Source: Gnetum montanum (lineage: Eukaryota > Streptophyta > Gnetopsida > Gnetales > Gnetaceae). Taken from it: 64,000 nt of DNA. Below the pieces are notes generated by a model. The model had not been told where the DNA came from, searched no databases, and saw nothing but the letters and a program-made list of their open reading frames with translations. The position numbers were made by a program, and so were the translations under genes. The stretch is from assembly GCA_015680685.1 (NCBI GenBank), contig MNCI01007569.1, forward strand, positions 237,241-301,240, given 5' to 3'. Positions 63,801 through 64,000 of this stretch are shown here, piece after piece. Numbering within the stretch: position 1 is the first letter of the stretch; each line of letters starts with the position of its first letter.

Positions 63801-64000
63801 TAGCATGGTATCCTATGCAGTGTTTTAAAAATTGAGTCCAATTATTCATCTTGTTTATACTATTAACAGGTCAAGTGTAAAGCAACTGGAGCAATATACA
63901 TTGTTGCTGAATCTAGACTCTCACAGTTGCCGGTAAAGAAGATAAATGCTGATATGCGAAATGGCACACTTCCAAAGGCAAAGGAAACTGGAGGAAAAGG
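60818..64000 (+). CDS. isoleucyl-tRNA synthetase, cytosolic (5' part)
   Basis: Class I synthetase that charges tRNA-Ile with isoleucine; the plant cytosolic type. Four exons in view, all joined in phase 0: 60818-61351, 63471-63536, 63623-63766 and 63870 to the window end, giving 291 codons out of about 1,180 expected. Residues 1-20 ([20 protein letters not shown]) match the family start. The HIGH signature is HYGH in [17 protein letters not shown] (residues about 48-64), followed by [10 protein letters not shown]. Exon 2 holds [20 protein letters not shown] and exon 3 [14 protein letters not shown], the start of the CP1 editing domain. An in-frame ATG at 60809 would add three residues (MSV). 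The upstream frame has no stop back to 60650 but lies in the presumed leader and intron. The gene looks intact. Confidence 0.95.
61707..62558. mobile_element. MULE-like non-autonomous element in IleRS intron 1
   Basis: 852 bp flanked by an identical 9-bp repeat TGTTAGATG (61698-61706 and 62559-62567). The ends are imperfect inverted repeats of about 70 bp; the clearest part is GTTAACCTGGCCACC (61746-61760) against GGTGGCTAGGTTAAC (62508-62522). A 9-bp duplication with long terminal inverted repeats is the Mutator pattern. No transposase is present. Confidence 0.6.

Overview
This window is plant nuclear DNA: AT-rich, CpG-poor and dominated by decayed Ty3/gypsy LTR retrotransposons. At its right edge starts one intact protein-coding gene, cytosolic isoleucyl-tRNA synthetase, with GT-AG introns (intron 1 is 2.1 kb). 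The transposon density and long intron suit a large-genome seed plant, possibly a gymnosperm; the species cannot be named from the sequence.

Layout. 1-1979: unassigned DNA with one possible minus-strand terminal exon and a cluster of GCGTAA hairpins. 1980-11216: element A1 (+), gypsy, 5' truncated, its 3' LTR broken by an N gap. 11217-12183: a tRNA-derived SINE-like stretch and the 3' part of a minus-strand LINE. 12184-59586: element B (+), one insertion now 47.4 kb long because other elements landed in it. Its TSD CCTAG lies at 12179-12183 and 59587-59591, and the LINE reading frame resumes at 59592. Nested in B are: F (+, about 13480-20964, 3' LTR only) in gag; G (23994-27375, probable solo LTR) and A2 (-, 27635-37512, complete) in integrase; D (-, 40482-47034, internally deleted) in the 3' ORF; C (+, 49675-58946, complete LTRs, no pol) in the 3' LTR. 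59592-60440: LINE remnant and intergenic DNA. 60444-64000: promoter, probable 5'UTR intron and first four coding exons of IleRS, with a MULE-like element in intron 1.

The gypsy elements share a plan: LTRs of about 780-890 bp beginning TGATGA and ending TCATCA, a primer-binding site matching the 3' end of tRNA-Asp, gag with a CCHC-like knuckle, protease-RT-RNase H-integrase, a long non-coding stretch after pol, and in B and C a second ORF with coiled coils before the 3' LTR. This resembles the Athila lineage. All coding regions carry stops or frameshifts. A1, A2 and D are one family; B, F and C have different U3 regions.

The most unusual signals are outside the coding domains. B and C each carry, inside the element and upstream of the 3' ORF, a degenerate copy of their own U3 promoter with a TATA box. 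The post-pol region holds a hairpin with compensatory base changes between copies, a conserved block present in six elements, and two short conserved peptides. C keeps gag and the 3' ORF but has lost all of pol.
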